Assembly: GCF_033115175.1 (NCBI RefSeq)
Contig: NC_084827.1
Span: forward strand, 61,441,201-61,505,200
Direction: 5' to 3'
From: Lepus europaeus
Taxonomy: Eukaryota; Chordata; Mammalia; Lagomorpha; Leporidae
Length of the DNA stretch: 64,000 nucleotides
The notes beneath the pieces are model-generated. The model saw nothing but the letters and a program-made list of their open reading frames with translations, ran no database searches and had not been told where the DNA came from. This document shows, piece by piece, positions 1-10,852 of the stretch. Position 1 is the stretch's first letter. Each line of letters starts with the position of its first letter. The translations under genes and the position numbers were made by a program.

Positions 1-160
1 GTGTGCTCACATGAGGGGAGGGGCGGGTAGGCTCTGAGGCTCCACCCTCATGGTCTAATCACCTCCCAAAGGCCCTGCCTGCTAAGACCATCACTGTGGG
101 AGTTAGGATTTTCATGCATGAATTTTACGAGGGACACAGACATTCAGATTATAATAGCTG
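1..160 (-). mobile_element. MLT1-type MaLR LTR fragment
   Basis: Reads as an antisense MLT1 5' portion, with phrases such as CTAATCACCTCCCAAAGGCC and GAGGGACACAGACATTCAG. It continues off the left edge of the window. Confidence 0.6.
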
Positions 161-468
161 TGACATGGACTTGCCGCAGCCTAAATGCATCTTTATATCA
201 GGTGTGACCTGGAGCTAAGAGGAGTCCTGCCCCTCCCCCCAGGCTTCAGGAGCTCTGCTGACCCAAATGGATTCACATGCCTCACATAGGTGTAGCAACC
301 AGGACACAGCAGTTCATCCATCAACATATTTTGGTGGACCAAGTTAATTCCCTTGTAACAAAGAGGGCATAGAGGCCTCTACAGGTTAAGTAACTTGCAG
401 GTTTTACATTGCATGGTTTATAGATTCCTTAAAATCATCCATTCAGGACTTTTTTTTCATTTTATTTT
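161..468. other. Unassigned intergenic sequence
   Basis: About 300 bp between the MLT1 fragment and the first SINE. I recognise no gene or repeat family. Confidence 0.5.
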
Positions 469-486
469 AAGAGCATCAACTCTTGG

Positions 487-799
487 GGGCTGGCGCTGTG
501 GCGTGGTAGGCTCAGCCTCCACCTGTGGCACCGGCATCTACATGGGTGCCAGTTGGAGTCCTGGCTGCTCCTCTTCTGATCCAGCTCTCTACTAATGGCC
601 TGGGAAAGCAGTGGAGGATGGCCCAAGTGCTTGGGCCCCTGCACCTGTGTGGGAGACCAGGATGAAGCTCCTGGCTCCTGATCGGCCTAGCTCCAGCCAT
701 TGCAGCCATTTGGGGAGTGAACCAGCAGATGGAAGACCTTTCTCTATGTCTCCCCCTCTCTCTGTCTTTAACTCTACCTTTCAAATACATTTTTTTTTA
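487..799 (+). mobile_element. CSINE
   Basis: Full-length copy. Target duplication AAGAGCATCAACTCTTGG at 469-486 and 800-817 is perfect over 18 bases. Confidence 0.93.
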
Positions 800-952
800 A
801 AGAGCATCAACTCTTGGTTTAACTCAAGAAAGTATAAGCTGGGGATGGGATTTCATTTCTGAAAACTAAAGCATAGGTGAAAGAAATTTTACAAGACTAA
901 ATCAATGGAAAGGCAGCCGGTATACATGAATGGGCAGATTTAATATGATTGC

Positions 953-1264
953 CAGTGCCGCGGCTCAATAGGCTAATCTTCCACCTGCGGCGTCGGCACA
1001 CCGGATTCTGTCCCGGTTGCCCCTCTTCCAGGCCAGCTCTCTGCTGTTGCCCGGGAGTGCAGGGGAGGATGGCCCAAGTACTTGGGCACTGCACCCGCAT
1101 GGGAGACCAGGAGAAGCACCTGGCTCCTGCCTTCGGATCAGTGCGGTGCGCCGGCCGCAGCGCGCTGGCCGCGGCGGCCATTGGAGGGTGAACCAATGGT
1201 AAAGGAAGACCTTTCTCTCTGTCTCTCTCACTGTCCACTCAGCCTGTCCAAAAAAAAAAAAAAG
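953..1264 (+). mobile_element. CSINE, young GC-rich subfamily
   Basis: Carries the CCGCGGCTCAATAGGCTAAT head and a pure A tail; splits L1 sequence that resumes at about 1265. Confidence 0.9.
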
Positions 1265-1489
1265 ATAGCAGTACTCACTACATTGATCTCCTGAATGAAC
1301 ATAAATCTTATCAAAGATCCAGGTGCCATTTTGCAGAAATTGATGATCTGGTTCTAAAACATACAAGGGGCCCAGGTGAGACAAAACATCCTTGAAAATG
1401 AACAACGTTGAAGGACTCATACTTCTTCATTTCAAAACTTGCTGCATAGTTACAAGAATCAAGATGATGTGTTGGGGCAATCAAGATGA

Positions 1490-1788
1490 TGTGTGGTGCA
1501 GTGGGTTAAGCCGCCTCCTGTGAAGCCAGCATCCTATAACAAGTGCTGGTTCAAGACTCAGCCACTCCCTTTCCAATCCAGCTCCCTGCTAATGCACCTG
1601 GGAAACAAGCAGAGGACAGCCCAAGTGCTTGGGCCCCTGACATCCAGGTGAGAGACCTGGATGGAGGTCCTAGCTCCTGGCTCCAGCTTGGCCTATCCCT
1701 GTCTGTTGGGACCCTTTGGAGTGAACCAGTGGATGGAAGATCAATATCTCTCTCTCCCTCTCTCTCTATGGCTTTGCTTTTCAAAAAA
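1490..1788 (+). mobile_element. CSINE
   Basis: Bounded by AAGATGATGTG on both sides (1482-1493 region and 1789-1800) within L1. Confidence 0.85.
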
Positions 1789-1917
1789 AAGATGATGTGG
1801 TGGTATTGGCATGAAGATGGACATATCAGAGGAACAGACTCAGGCAAGAAATATGGTTAATTAATTTTTTACAAATATTCCAATATAATAAAGTAGAGAA
1901 GGAATACACTTTTCTTC

Positions 1918-2553
1918 TTTTTAAAAGATTTATTTATTTAGGGTCTGGCACTGTGGCTTAGCCAGTAAAACCACCGCCCGCAGTGCCAGCATCCCATATG
2001 GGCACAGGTTCAAGTCCTGGCTGCTCCACTCAAGCTCTTGGCTATGGCCTAGGAAAGCAGTAGAAGATGGCCCAAGTCCTTGGGCCCCTGTACCCGCTTT
2101 GGGAGACCTGGAAGAAGCTCCTGGCTCCTGGCTTCGGATTGGCTCAGCTATGGCCGTTGCAGCCATCTGGGAGTGAACCAGCTGACAGAAGACCACTCTC
2201 TCTCTCCCTCTCTCTCTGCCTCTTTGTAACTCTGCCTCTCAAATAAATAAATATTTTTTTATTTGAGAGGTAGAGTTACAGAGAGAGGGAGAGACAGATC
2301 TATCCACTGGTTCACTCCCCAAATGGCCGAAATAGTTGGAGCTGTGCCGATCTGAAGCCAGGAGGCAGGAGTTTCTTCTGGGTCTCCCATGTAGGAGAGA
2401 TGGCACAATTACTCGGACCATCTTCCACTGCTTTCCCAAGAGCATTAGCAGAGAACTGGATCAGAATTAGAGCAGCTTGTATTTGAACCAGTGCCCATAT
2501 GGGATGCCAACACCACAGGCAGAAGCTTAACCTGCTATGCCACAGTGCTGGCC
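1918..2553 (-). mobile_element. CSINE, minus strand, split by another CSINE
   Basis: The tail and 3' end lie at 1918-1940 and the rest at about 2252-2553. A plus-strand copy sits between them. Confidence 0.8.
1941..2251 (+). mobile_element. CSINE inserted into the tail of a minus-strand CSINE
   Basis: Begins GGGTCTGGCACTGTGGC and ends in AAATAAATAAATA, directly abutting the ATTTGAGAGG of the older copy. Confidence 0.85.
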
Positions 2554-2800
2554 ACAGAATACACATTTCAACAAATGGTGCTGGAACAACTGGATATCCA
2601 TATGCAAGAAAATGACGTTGAACTCTTACTTTATACCATATACAAAAATTTATTCAAAATAGATCAAAGACCTAAGAGACAACTAAAATTGTTAGAAGAA
2701 AACATAAGAGTTAATGTTTGTGACCTTGAATTAGACCATGACTTTTTATATGACACTCAAAAGCACAAACAATGGAAGAGAAAGTAAATTAAGAGTTCAT

Positions 2801-3112
2801 GGGGCCGGCGCCGTGGCTTAACAGGCTAATCCTCCGCCTTGCGGCACCGGCACACCGGGTTCTAGTCCCGGTTGGGGCGCCGGATTCTATCCCGGTTACC
2901 CCTCTTCCAGGCCAGCTCTCTGCTATGGCCCGGGAAGGCAGTGGAGGATGGCCCAAATGCTTGGGCGCTGCACCCACATGGGAGACCAGGAGAAGCACCT
3001 GGCTCCTGGCTTCGGATCAGTGAGATGCGCCGGCCGCAGCGGCCATTGGAGGGTGAACCAACGGCAAAAAGGAAGACCTTTCTCTCTGTCCACTCTGTCA
3101 AAAAAAAAAAAA
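2801..3112 (+). mobile_element. CSINE, young GC-rich subfamily
   Basis: Duplication AAGAGTTCATG flanks it (about 2789-2800 and 3113-3124). Confidence 0.92.
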
Positions 3113-3127
3113 AAAGAGTTCATGAAG

Positions 3128-3417
3128 AGGGCCGGCGCTGTGGCACAGCAGGTTAACGCCCTGGCCTGAAGCGCTCCACTTCCAATCCAGCTCTCTGCTA
3201 AGGCCTGGGAAGGCAGTGGAGGATGGCCCAGGTCCTTGGGCCCCTGCACCCTCATGGGAAATCCGGAAGAGGCTCCTGGCTTCGGATTGACACAGCTCCA
3301 GCCGTTGCGGCCAATTGGGGAGTGAACCAGCAGATGGAAGACCTCTCTTTCTCTCTCTCTCTCTGTAACTCTTTCAAATACATAAATAAATGAAATCTTA
3401 AAAAAAAAAAAAAAAAA
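3128..3417 (+). mobile_element. CSINE with internal deletion
   Basis: The normal run from the A-box side jumps from CTGAAGCG directly to CTCCACTTCC, losing about 30 bases. The A tail is 17 bases. Confidence 0.85.
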
Positions 3418-3443
3418 GACTTCATGAAAACTTACAACTCCAT

Positions 3444-3691
3444 GAGGCCAGCAGTGTGGTGCAGTGGGTTAAGTTGATTTGGATCCCGGTTGCTCCACTT
3501 TCAATCCAGCTCCCTGTTAATGCACCTGGGAAAAACAACAGATGGCCCAGGTACTTGTGCCCTTACCACCCAAGCGATAGACCAGCCCAGCCCTGGCTGT
3601 TGCAATCACTTGGGTATAAACTAGTGGATGGAAGATCTCTCTCTCTCTCTCACTCTACCTTTTACATAAAATATATACATAAATCTTTATT
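3444..3691 (+). mobile_element. CSINE, older and internally deleted
   Basis: Head GGCCAGCAGTGTGGTGCAG and a degenerate CT-rich 3' end; shorter than usual. Confidence 0.75.
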
Positions 3692-3775
3692 AAAGATGCT
3701 AAAAAAGATGGAATTAATTTAAAAGAAATCAAACTCTTGTGTTTCAAATGATACTATAAAGAAAGTAAAAGGAGG

Positions 3776-4038
3776 CTGGCACATCCCATACAGGCGCTGA
3801 TTAGTCTCGGCTGCTCCACTTCTGATCCAGCTCCTTGCTAGTGCGCCTAGGAAAGTAGAAGATGATCCAAGTGCTTGGGCCCCTGTACCCACATGGGAGA
3901 CCTGGAGGAAGCTCCTGGCTGGCTTCGGCCTGTCCCAGCCCCAGTCATTGTGGCTGTTGGGGGAGTGAACCAGCAGATGGAAGATCTCTCTCTCTCTCTC
4001 TCTCTCTCTGTTTCTCCCTCTCTGTAACTCTGGCTTAA
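3776..4038 (+). mobile_element. CSINE, head deleted, feeding a microsatellite
   Basis: Starts GGAGGCTGGCACATCCC, lacking most of the tRNA-like part. Its tail runs into the (GGGAA)n array. Confidence 0.8.
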
Positions 4039-4268
4039 GAAAGGGAAGGGAAGGGAAGGGAAGGGAAGGGAAGGGAAGGGAAGGGAAGGGAAGGGAAGGG
4101 AAGGGAAGGGAAGGGAAGGGAAGGGAAGGGGAGGGGAGGGAAGGGGAGGGGGAAGGGAAGGGAAGGGAAGGGGAGGGGGAAGGGAAGGGAAGGGGAGGGA
4201 AGGGAAGGGAAGGGGAGGGGAGGGAAGGGAAGGGAAGGGAAGGGAAGGGAAGGGAAGGGAAGGGAAGG
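4039..4268 (+). repeat. (GGGAA)n pentanucleotide array
   Basis: About 230 bp of nearly pure purine repeat, mostly GGGAA with GGGGA variants in the middle (about 4129-4220). It starts at the A-rich tail of a CSINE, the usual birthplace of such microsatellites. The strand asymmetry is complete, with no pyrimidine from 4039 to 4268. Confidence 0.95.
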
Positions 4269-4592
4269 AAACTAAAAGAACATCATTCCAACTTCCAGCT
4301 GCTGATTGAGGACATAAGCAGTGGGGACGCAGTCATTCCCATCCCAGCAACGAGAAGAGCTTGACAGACTGACAACCACGCACTCTCTCAGATCCAGCAG
4401 AGAACTGAGGTTACTGCCCCAGAAATGGAACAGGCAGCCAGGTGGACACTTGTCACTGGCTTCACTGCTTGAGCGGAAGCCCAAGAGCAGAAACCTTTGC
4501 AGCACCCGGTGACAAGCAGGCAGACTTAAATTGGAGTTGCTGAATCGCTGGAGGCCCAGTGTGGATGGCTCAAGGTTTGAAAACTCCAGTGG

Positions 4593-4902
4593 GGGGCTGG
4601 TGCTGTGGCGCAACAGGTAAAGCCGCTGCTGGCATCCCATATGGGCACGAGTTCGAGTCCCAGCTGCTCACTTCTGATTCAGCTCCCTGCTGAAGCCTGG
4701 GAAAGCGGTAGAAGATGACCCAAGTGATGGGGCCCCTGCACCCACGTGGGAGACCCGGAGGAAGCTCCTGGCTCCTGGCTTCGGATTGGCCCAGCCCTGG
4801 CTGTTGTAGCCATTTGGGGAGTGAACCAGCGAATGGAAGACTTCTCTCTCTCTGCCTCTCTCTGTCTGTAACTGTACCTCTCAAATTAAAAAAAAAAAAA
4901 AG
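4593..4902 (+). mobile_element. CSINE
   Basis: Near full length, A tail of about 14; splits the L1 5' region. Confidence 0.88.
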
Positions 4903-5544
4903 ACACAGACCCAGGAATAATCATTGAGCTTGAAGATATGTCAGTAGAACTTCAAAACTGATAGGCAAGAGAAAAAAGATTGAACAAAACAAAACAGAAT
5001 ATCCAAGAAGTGTGGGACAGTCTCCAAAGTGTTACATATGCATCACGGGAATATCAAAAGAAGAAAGAGAGAAAGCAACAGAAGTAATATTCAAAGGAAA
5101 AGTGACTGAGAATTTCCAAAAATTAATGATATCAAACCATAGATGTAGAAGTCACAGAAGATCAGATGAACAACAACAAAATTTACACTTAGATATAAAA
5201 TATCCAAACTTCAGAAAGTCAAAGACAAACAGAGGATCTTGGAAGAAGTCAGAACAAAACCACCACTTTGAAGGAGTCAGGATAGAAATTTATCAGATTT
5301 CTCTTCAGAAACTATGCAACCAACAGAATTGTGAAACATTTTGTAAGTGTTGAAGGAAAAAACCACCAATCTAGAATGCTTTGGATGCAGAAAAATCACA
5401 AAAACTCTAAGACAAAAAATTGACCTACCTTGCAGGAAATATTCAAACTCCTCAGAAAGAAAATGATATTGGTCGGAAACTCAGATCCACACAAAGAAAT
5501 TACAAGTATCATGAAATAAATTAATTAAAATAAATTAAGATCTT

Positions 5545-5876
5545 TTGGAGTCAATATTGTGTAGTGGGTTAAGCCACCATCTGCAGTGCCAGCATCCCAT
5601 ATGAGTGCCAGTTTGAGTCCCAGCTGCTCCTCTTCCTATCCAGTTCTCTTCTGTGGCCTGGGAAGGCAGTGGAAGATGGCCCAAGTGCTTGGGCCTCTGC
5701 ACCCACGTGGGAGACCCAGAAGAAGTTCCTGACTCCTGGCTTCAGATCCACACAGTTCCAGCAGTTGCCAATGGCCATTTGGGGAGTGAACCAGGGGATG
5801 GAAGCCCTCTCTCTCTCTTCTCTCTCTGCCTCTGCCTCTCTGCCTTTCAAATAAACAAATAAATCTTTAAAAAAAG
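5545..5876 (+). mobile_element. CSINE
   Basis: Contains the usual GGCATCCCATATG-type and AAATAAATCTTTAAA 3' signatures in decayed form. Confidence 0.85.
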
Positions 5877-5892
5877 AAAATCAGAAAACAAA

Positions 5893-6201
5893 AACAGGCA
5901 TTTTGGCACAGTGGATTAGGTTGCTGCTTGTGATGCCAGCATCTCATACTGGAACGCCTGTTCAAGTCCCAGCTGCTTTGCTTCTCATCCAGTTCCCTGC
6001 TAATGGGCCTGGGGCTTTGGAAGATGGTGCAAGTACCAAAACCTCTGGCAGCCACATGAGAGACCTGGATGGAGTTCTGGCTCCCGACTTCAGCCTGGCC
6101 CACCCTTCAGCCAGTGTGCCATATGGGGAGCAAACAGCTGATAGAAGAAGTACTTTCTCTCTCTCTCTCTCTGCTTCTCAGATACATAGATAAATCTTGA
6201 A
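5893..6201 (+). mobile_element. CSINE, older
   Basis: Diverged head (GGCATTTTGGCACAGTGG) and a tail ending GATAAATCTTGAAAG. Confidence 0.75.
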
Positions 6202-6257
6202 AGACAAAAACAGTAAAAATATTTTAAAAAAGGAAAACAGCAAAAATATAGTTAAGA

Positions 6258-6612
6258 TTTTTTTTTAAATTTTTTTATTTTTGACAGGCAGAGTGGACAG
6301 TGAGAGAGAGAGACAGAGAGAAAGGTCTTCCTTTTTGCCGTTGGTTCATCCTCCAATGGCCGCCGCGGTAGGCGCGCTGCGGCCGGCGCACCGCGCTGAT
6401 CCGATGGCAGGAGCCAGGTGCTTATCCTGGTCTCCCATGCGGGTGCAGGGCCCAAGCACTTGGGCCATCCTCCACTGCACTCCCAGGCCACAGCAGAGAG
6501 CTGGCCTGGAAGAAGGGCAACCGGGACAGGATCGGTGCCCCGACCGGGACTAGAACCCGGTGTGCTGGCGCCGCAAGGCGGAGGATTAGCCTAGTGAGCC
6601 GCGGCGCCGGCA
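6258..6612 (-). mobile_element. CSINE, young GC-rich subfamily
   Basis: Flanked by AATATAGTTAAGAT (left) and AATATGGTTAAGAT (right), one mismatch. Confidence 0.93.
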
Positions 6613-6690
6613 AATATGGTTAAGATATTAACCCAATCATCTCAATGATCATATTAGACATAATGCAATTTGTCTTAATAAAGTAACTTT

Positions 6691-6998
6691 TTTCAAGATT
6701 TATTTAGTTATTTGAAAGGCAGAGTTACAGAGAGCAGAGGCAGAGAGAGAGAGAGAGAGAGAGGTCTTCCATCTGCTGGTTCACTCCCCAAATGGCCACA
6801 ATGGCTGGAGCTGGGCTGATCTGAAGCCAGGAGCCAGGAGCTTCTGGGTCTCCCACATGGGTGCAGGGGCCCAAGGACTTGGGCCATTTTCTACTGATTT
6901 CCCAGGCCATAGTAGAGAGCTGGATTGGAAGAGGAGCATCTGGCACAGGAACTGGTGCCCATATGGGATGCCGGCACTGCTATACCGCACACTGGCTC
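6691..6998 (-). mobile_element. CSINE
   Basis: T-rich start then the antisense CT-repeat, ending in a decayed head near CACACTGGCTC. Confidence 0.85.
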
Positions 6999-7094
6999 AA
7001 CATAATGGATTTAAATATACCAATAAGAGGGCAGATACTGTCAGAGTGAACAAAAATAAGAACGAATTATATTTTTCAGTAAGAAACTCATTTT

Positions 7095-7413
7095 AGGGGC
7101 TAGTGTTGTGGCATTGCAGTTTTGTAAAACTGTTGCTTGCAACACCAGGCATCCCATATGGACACTTGTTCGAGTCTGGCTGCTCCACTTCCAATCCAGC
7201 TCTCTGCTGATGGCCTGGGAAAAGCAATGGAGAATGTCCCAAGTGTTTGGGCCCCTGCACCCATGTGGGAGACACAGAGGAAGCTCCTGGCTGCTTGCTT
7301 TGGCCTGGCCCAGCCTGGCCATTGAGGCCATCTGAGGAGTGAACCAGCAGATAGAAGATCTCTCTCTCTGTCTCTCTATAACTCTACCTTTCAAATAAAT
7401 CCATCTTTAAACA
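7095..7413 (+). mobile_element. CSINE
   Basis: Head GGGGCTAGTGTTGTGGC, tail ACAACACAACAA-like; inside L1 ORF2. Confidence 0.85.
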
Positions 7414-7829
7414 ACACAACAATGACAAAAGAAAATAAAGATGGAATGAAAGTACAGAAAAAAGACATAACATACTGATTTCTTTTCAAAAGCAGAAGTA
7501 ACTATAATAATAGCAGACAAAACAGACTATAGGACAAAGAAAAGGTATTGGGAATAGAGAAACAATAGAGGTTAAAGGGGTCAGGTCTCCAAGGAGACAG
7601 AACAATCCTTAACACACACGCACCCAACAACAGAACATCAAAATACACGAGGCTAAAACGTATAGAACTAAGAAACAGATGACCCTGCCATCACAGTGGC
7701 AGACTCCACCCCTCAGTCCGTAAGCGGAGACCCAGCCAGCTGCAGGAAATGAGCCAGAACACAGCTGAATGCAATAGCGCCATCAGTCAGCTGGACCTGG
7801 TGGACAGCTACAGCCCTACTTCCCCTAAC

Positions 7830-8197
7830 TGTGGGTGATCCGTGGGACTGCCTGCCTAGGCTATGCCGTTAGCCTGACTGCTGGCAGACGGCCAGAGCCC
7901 GGGGCACGTTTCCCCCACTCCTGCCTTCTGCCAATCAGGTAAATTGCTACTAGCCTATATGACCTTCAGGCTGATTGGAGAAGCATAGTGGTGCCAATAT
8001 TGGCTCTATCCTATAGAATCAGTATTGTCCTGAATGAGCTATCCCCCCTCTGCCTGCCCTTTAAAAGATGTGCTTGGTTGTTAATAAAGCGGACACGTTC
8101 ACCAAAACCTGTCTCTGGTGCTTCTTGTTGAAGAACACCTTCGCCCCACCCATGCTGACAGGGTGCAGGCCTCGCGGGATGAGCCCGTACCCTCACA
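7830..8197 (+). mobile_element. Solo LTR of an endogenous retrovirus, inside L1
   Basis: About 368 bp starting TGTGGGTGATCC and ending CCCTCACA, with a TATA-like TTTAAAA (about 8061-8067) and AATAAAG (8082-8088) close together, then a U5-like tail. The L1 ORF2 sequence breaks off at 7829 and resumes at about 8198 (ACAGCAGAAGG), which supports these limits. A five-base duplication ACAGC at 7761-7765 and 8198-8202 would give an alternative start at 7766, but 7766-7829 reads as L1. No internal viral genes are present. Confidence 0.65.
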
Positions 8198-8565
8198 ACA
8201 GCAGAAGGTGAGTTATACACTTCTCAAGGCCACACAGATAGAACAGATTCTTGGCCATAAAACATACCTTAACACATTTAATAGCCTATAAACCATAAAA
8301 GTATGACAACAGAATCAAACTAGAAATCAATACAGCAGGATTAGCTAGACATCTCCCAAAACACTTAAGAGATTAAATAAGACTTCTAAATAAGTCATGG
8401 ATCAAGGAACTCTCAAGATAATTTTTTAAAATATTTCAAACTAAATAAAAACAAAACCATAAGTTTTCAAACTCTGTGAGATGCAGCAAAAGCCATGTTT
8501 GAAGGCAAATTTATAGCACTGAGTGTATGTTTTAGGAAAGATGGAGAATCTGAAATGAATAATCT

Positions 8566-8598
8566 ATTGCTTCTTGGCCTTTTGGCTAAGATCAAGTG
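8566..8598 (+). pseudogene. RNU2: U2 snRNA 5' fragment retropseudogene
   Basis: Matches nucleotides 1-33 of U2 snRNA, including CTTTTGGCTAAGATCAAGTG, with just two differences, both C-to-T at CpG positions. It is flanked by a near-perfect 15-bp duplication (TGAAATGAATAATCT at 8551-8565, TGAAATCAATAATCT at 8597-8611). The host is L1 ORF2. The copy lacks the 3' part of U2 and any A tail, a known class of truncated U2 pseudogene. Confidence 0.9.
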
Positions 8599-8746
8599 AA
8601 ATCAATAATCTAAGTTTCTGCCTTAGGAAACTAGAAAAAGAGGAGCCAATTAAATCCAAAGTCAGGAGGGAAAAATATCTGAAAGCTGGAGAAATGAAAT
8701 AATAATAAAAGTAGAATAATATAAATAATTGAAAAATAATAGATAA

Positions 8747-9016
8747 AAATCTTTAATTCTTCCATCTGTCGGTTCACTCCCTAAATGTCCACAACAGCTG
8801 GGGCTGGACCAGGCTGAAGCCAGGAGCCAAGAGCTCCACCCAGGTCTCCCACATGCATGCAGGAGCCCAAGCACTGGGGCCATCACCTGCTGCCTTCCCA
8901 GGCACATTAGCAGGAAGCTGGATCAGAAGTGGAACAGCTGGGACCTGAACCAGCACTCATATGGGATGCTGGTGTTACAGGCGGGGCTTAACCCACTGTG
9001 CCACAACACCAGTCCC
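8747..9016 (-). mobile_element. CSINE, older
   Basis: Lacks the CT-repeat block; the head ends GTGCCACAACACCAGTCCC. Confidence 0.8.
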
Positions 9017-9161
9017 TGGGACACTTTTCTGACAGTACTTTTTGGCACAGTCCAGCATCTGGAGCCATGTTAGTGTTTTACATATACAGAGAAGGAAATC
9101 AGTATTGCAGACGATGGATAACTTTTATACACACTAAAACTGAACACAAAAATCCCAAATG

Positions 9162-9466
9162 AGGCCGGCGCTGCAGCTCACTAGGCTAAGCCTCTGCCTG
9201 CGGCGCCGGCACCCTGGGTTATAGTCTCGGTTGCTTCTCTTCCAATCCAGCTCTCTGCTGTGGCCCGGGAAGGCAGTGGAGGATGGCCCAAGTCCTTGGG
9301 CCCTGCACCCGCATGGGAGACCAGGAGGAAGCACCTGGATCCTGGCTTCAGATCTGCGCAGCACGCCGGCTGTAGCGGCCATTTGGGGGGTGAACCAACG
9401 GAAAGAAGACCTTTCTCTCTCTCACTGTCTAACTCTGCCTGTCAAAAATTAAAAAAAAAAAAAAAA
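9162..9466 (+). mobile_element. CSINE, young
   Basis: Duplication AAAAATCCCAAATGA on both sides (about 9147-9161 and 9467-9481). Confidence 0.93.
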
Positions 9467-9481
9467 AAAAATCCCAAATGA

Positions 9482-10029
9482 ACCAAGTTTCTTATCAACA
9501 TAGTTGTTTATCAACCAAGTTGTTTATCAAATAAATATAACCACCTGAAGGGGGCCTGGGAAAGAACCTAAGTCGTGTTTGAACCCAGGCCCGGGACTCC
9601 ACATCTCAGGTCACAAAGCCCGAACATCCCCAGATACTCACCTCTGATTAGCAGGCCCCTTTTCTACCAAGCCACAGATTGGCACTTCTGACATCACTGT
9701 ATATGCACTGGAGCACTGAGCAAGTAAGAAGATATATTGTGTAATTTTGGAGCCGGTTTCTCATTGTCAGAGAAAGAAGTTGTAACTATGAAAGGAAGGA
9801 TCAAATAACCACTGTGAAGACAGGATAGACGGATGATATGATGGAAAATATTAAAATGAATATAGACATAGGAGGGTTTGTATATTTGTGTATATACATT
9901 CAAATAATGCTACTTTCATCATAGATGAAGTTCTCAATGACTTTTATGTAGATTCTCTATTCATTCCTTTGGTGTACTTTTCTATTCCCGTGCCTGCTGC
10001 ATTCTTATAAATTAACTTTGATATTCTTG
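9482..10029. other. Unassigned intergenic sequence
   Basis: About 550 bp between SINEs, AT-rich in its second half. No gene or repeat family recognised. Confidence 0.5.
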
Positions 10030-10339
10030 CTTTTATTATTATTATCTTTTATTTGACAGGTAGTTATAGACAGTGAGAGAGAGACAGAAAGGTCTTCCTT
10101 TCGTTGGTTCACTCCCATAATGGCCACTACGGCCAGTGCTGCGTCGATCCGAAGTCAGGAGCCGGGTACTTCCTCCCGGTCTCCCATGCAGGTGCAGGGA
10201 CCCAAGCACTTGGGCCATCCTCCGCTGCCCTCCCGGGCCACAGCAGAGAACTGGACTGGAAGAGAAGCAACCGGGATTAGAACCCTGGGGTGCTGGCGCC
10301 GCAGGCGGAGGATTAGCCAAGCGAGCCATGGCGCTGGCG
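10030..10339 (-). mobile_element. CSINE
   Basis: GC-rich head ends GCGAGCCATGGCGCTGGCG at its 5' end; intact tail. Confidence 0.88.
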
Positions 10340-10409
10340 TTTATTATTTGACATTTATTTTAGAATTAGTTTTGGAATACACATTGAAAATCTTGTTAAG
10401 AATTTGGTT

Positions 10410-10706
10410 TAAGGAGTGCTGTGGCATAGCAGGTAAAGCTGCCGCCTGCAGTGCCAGCATCCCATGTGGGCACTAGTTCCAGTCCTGGCTGCTTCACTTC
10501 CAATCCAGCTCTCTGCTATGACCTGGGAAAACAGTAGAAGTTGGCTCAAGTGCCTGGGACCCTGCACCCACATGGGAGACCTGGAAGAAGCTTCTGGCTC
10601 CTGGCTTTGGATTGGCTCAGCTCTGGCCACTGAGGGCCAATTGAGAGTGAACCAGCGGATGGAAGATCTCTAACTCTGCCTTTCAAATAAATCAATCAGT
10701 CTTTGA
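10410..10706 (+). mobile_element. CSINE
   Basis: Near full length but missing the CT-repeat block before its tail. Confidence 0.85.
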
Positions 10707-10852
10707 GAGGAAAATGATTAAATTTATAGACAAATACATGCAGAATTGACATCTTTTGTCAATTATCCCCAAGTATTTCGTGTTTGTGATGCTATTATAA
10801 TAGTATTTTTGTTTCAAGTTTCACTTATTTGTCATTAATATAGATGCTCCTT

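Larger units (their letters stand above)
862..3775 (+). mobile_element. Old L1 ORF2 3' half, cut by SINEs
   Basis: L1 reverse-transcriptase C-terminal region recognisable in pieces 862-952, 1265-1482, 1790-1917, 2554-2800, 3113-3127, 3418-3443 and 3692-3775. For example 2565-2760 encodes a decayed QQMVLEQLDIHMQENDVELL ... LLEENIRVNV segment, the typical ORF2 C-terminal reading. The pieces are collinear with L1 consensus, so this is one copy broken by later SINEs. Confidence 0.8.
4269..8746 (+). mobile_element. Second old L1 copy: 5' region through ORF2 start, nested insertions
   Basis: Collinear L1 pieces: a probable 5'UTR (4269-4592), an ORF1-side segment (4903-5544), the endonuclease start of ORF2 (6613-6690, 7000-7094 ending AAGAAACTCATTTTA) and further ORF2 (7414-7829, 8198-8565, 8599-8746). 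A long internal deletion between 5544 and 6613 is implied. It is interrupted by six SINEs, one solo LTR and one U2 fragment. Confidence 0.75.

Noticed and set aside
2491-2787. 98-aa frame resembling a polymerase segment
   Set aside because: It is the decayed C-terminal part of L1 ORF2, not a gene.
3776-3900. tRNA genes suggested by A- and B-box-like text in many places
   Set aside because: The boxes belong to tRNA-derived CSINE heads; none folds into an intact tRNA.
5012-5353. 113-aa lysine-rich frame
   Set aside because: It lies within an L1 5'/ORF1-side segment and is flanked by frame breaks.
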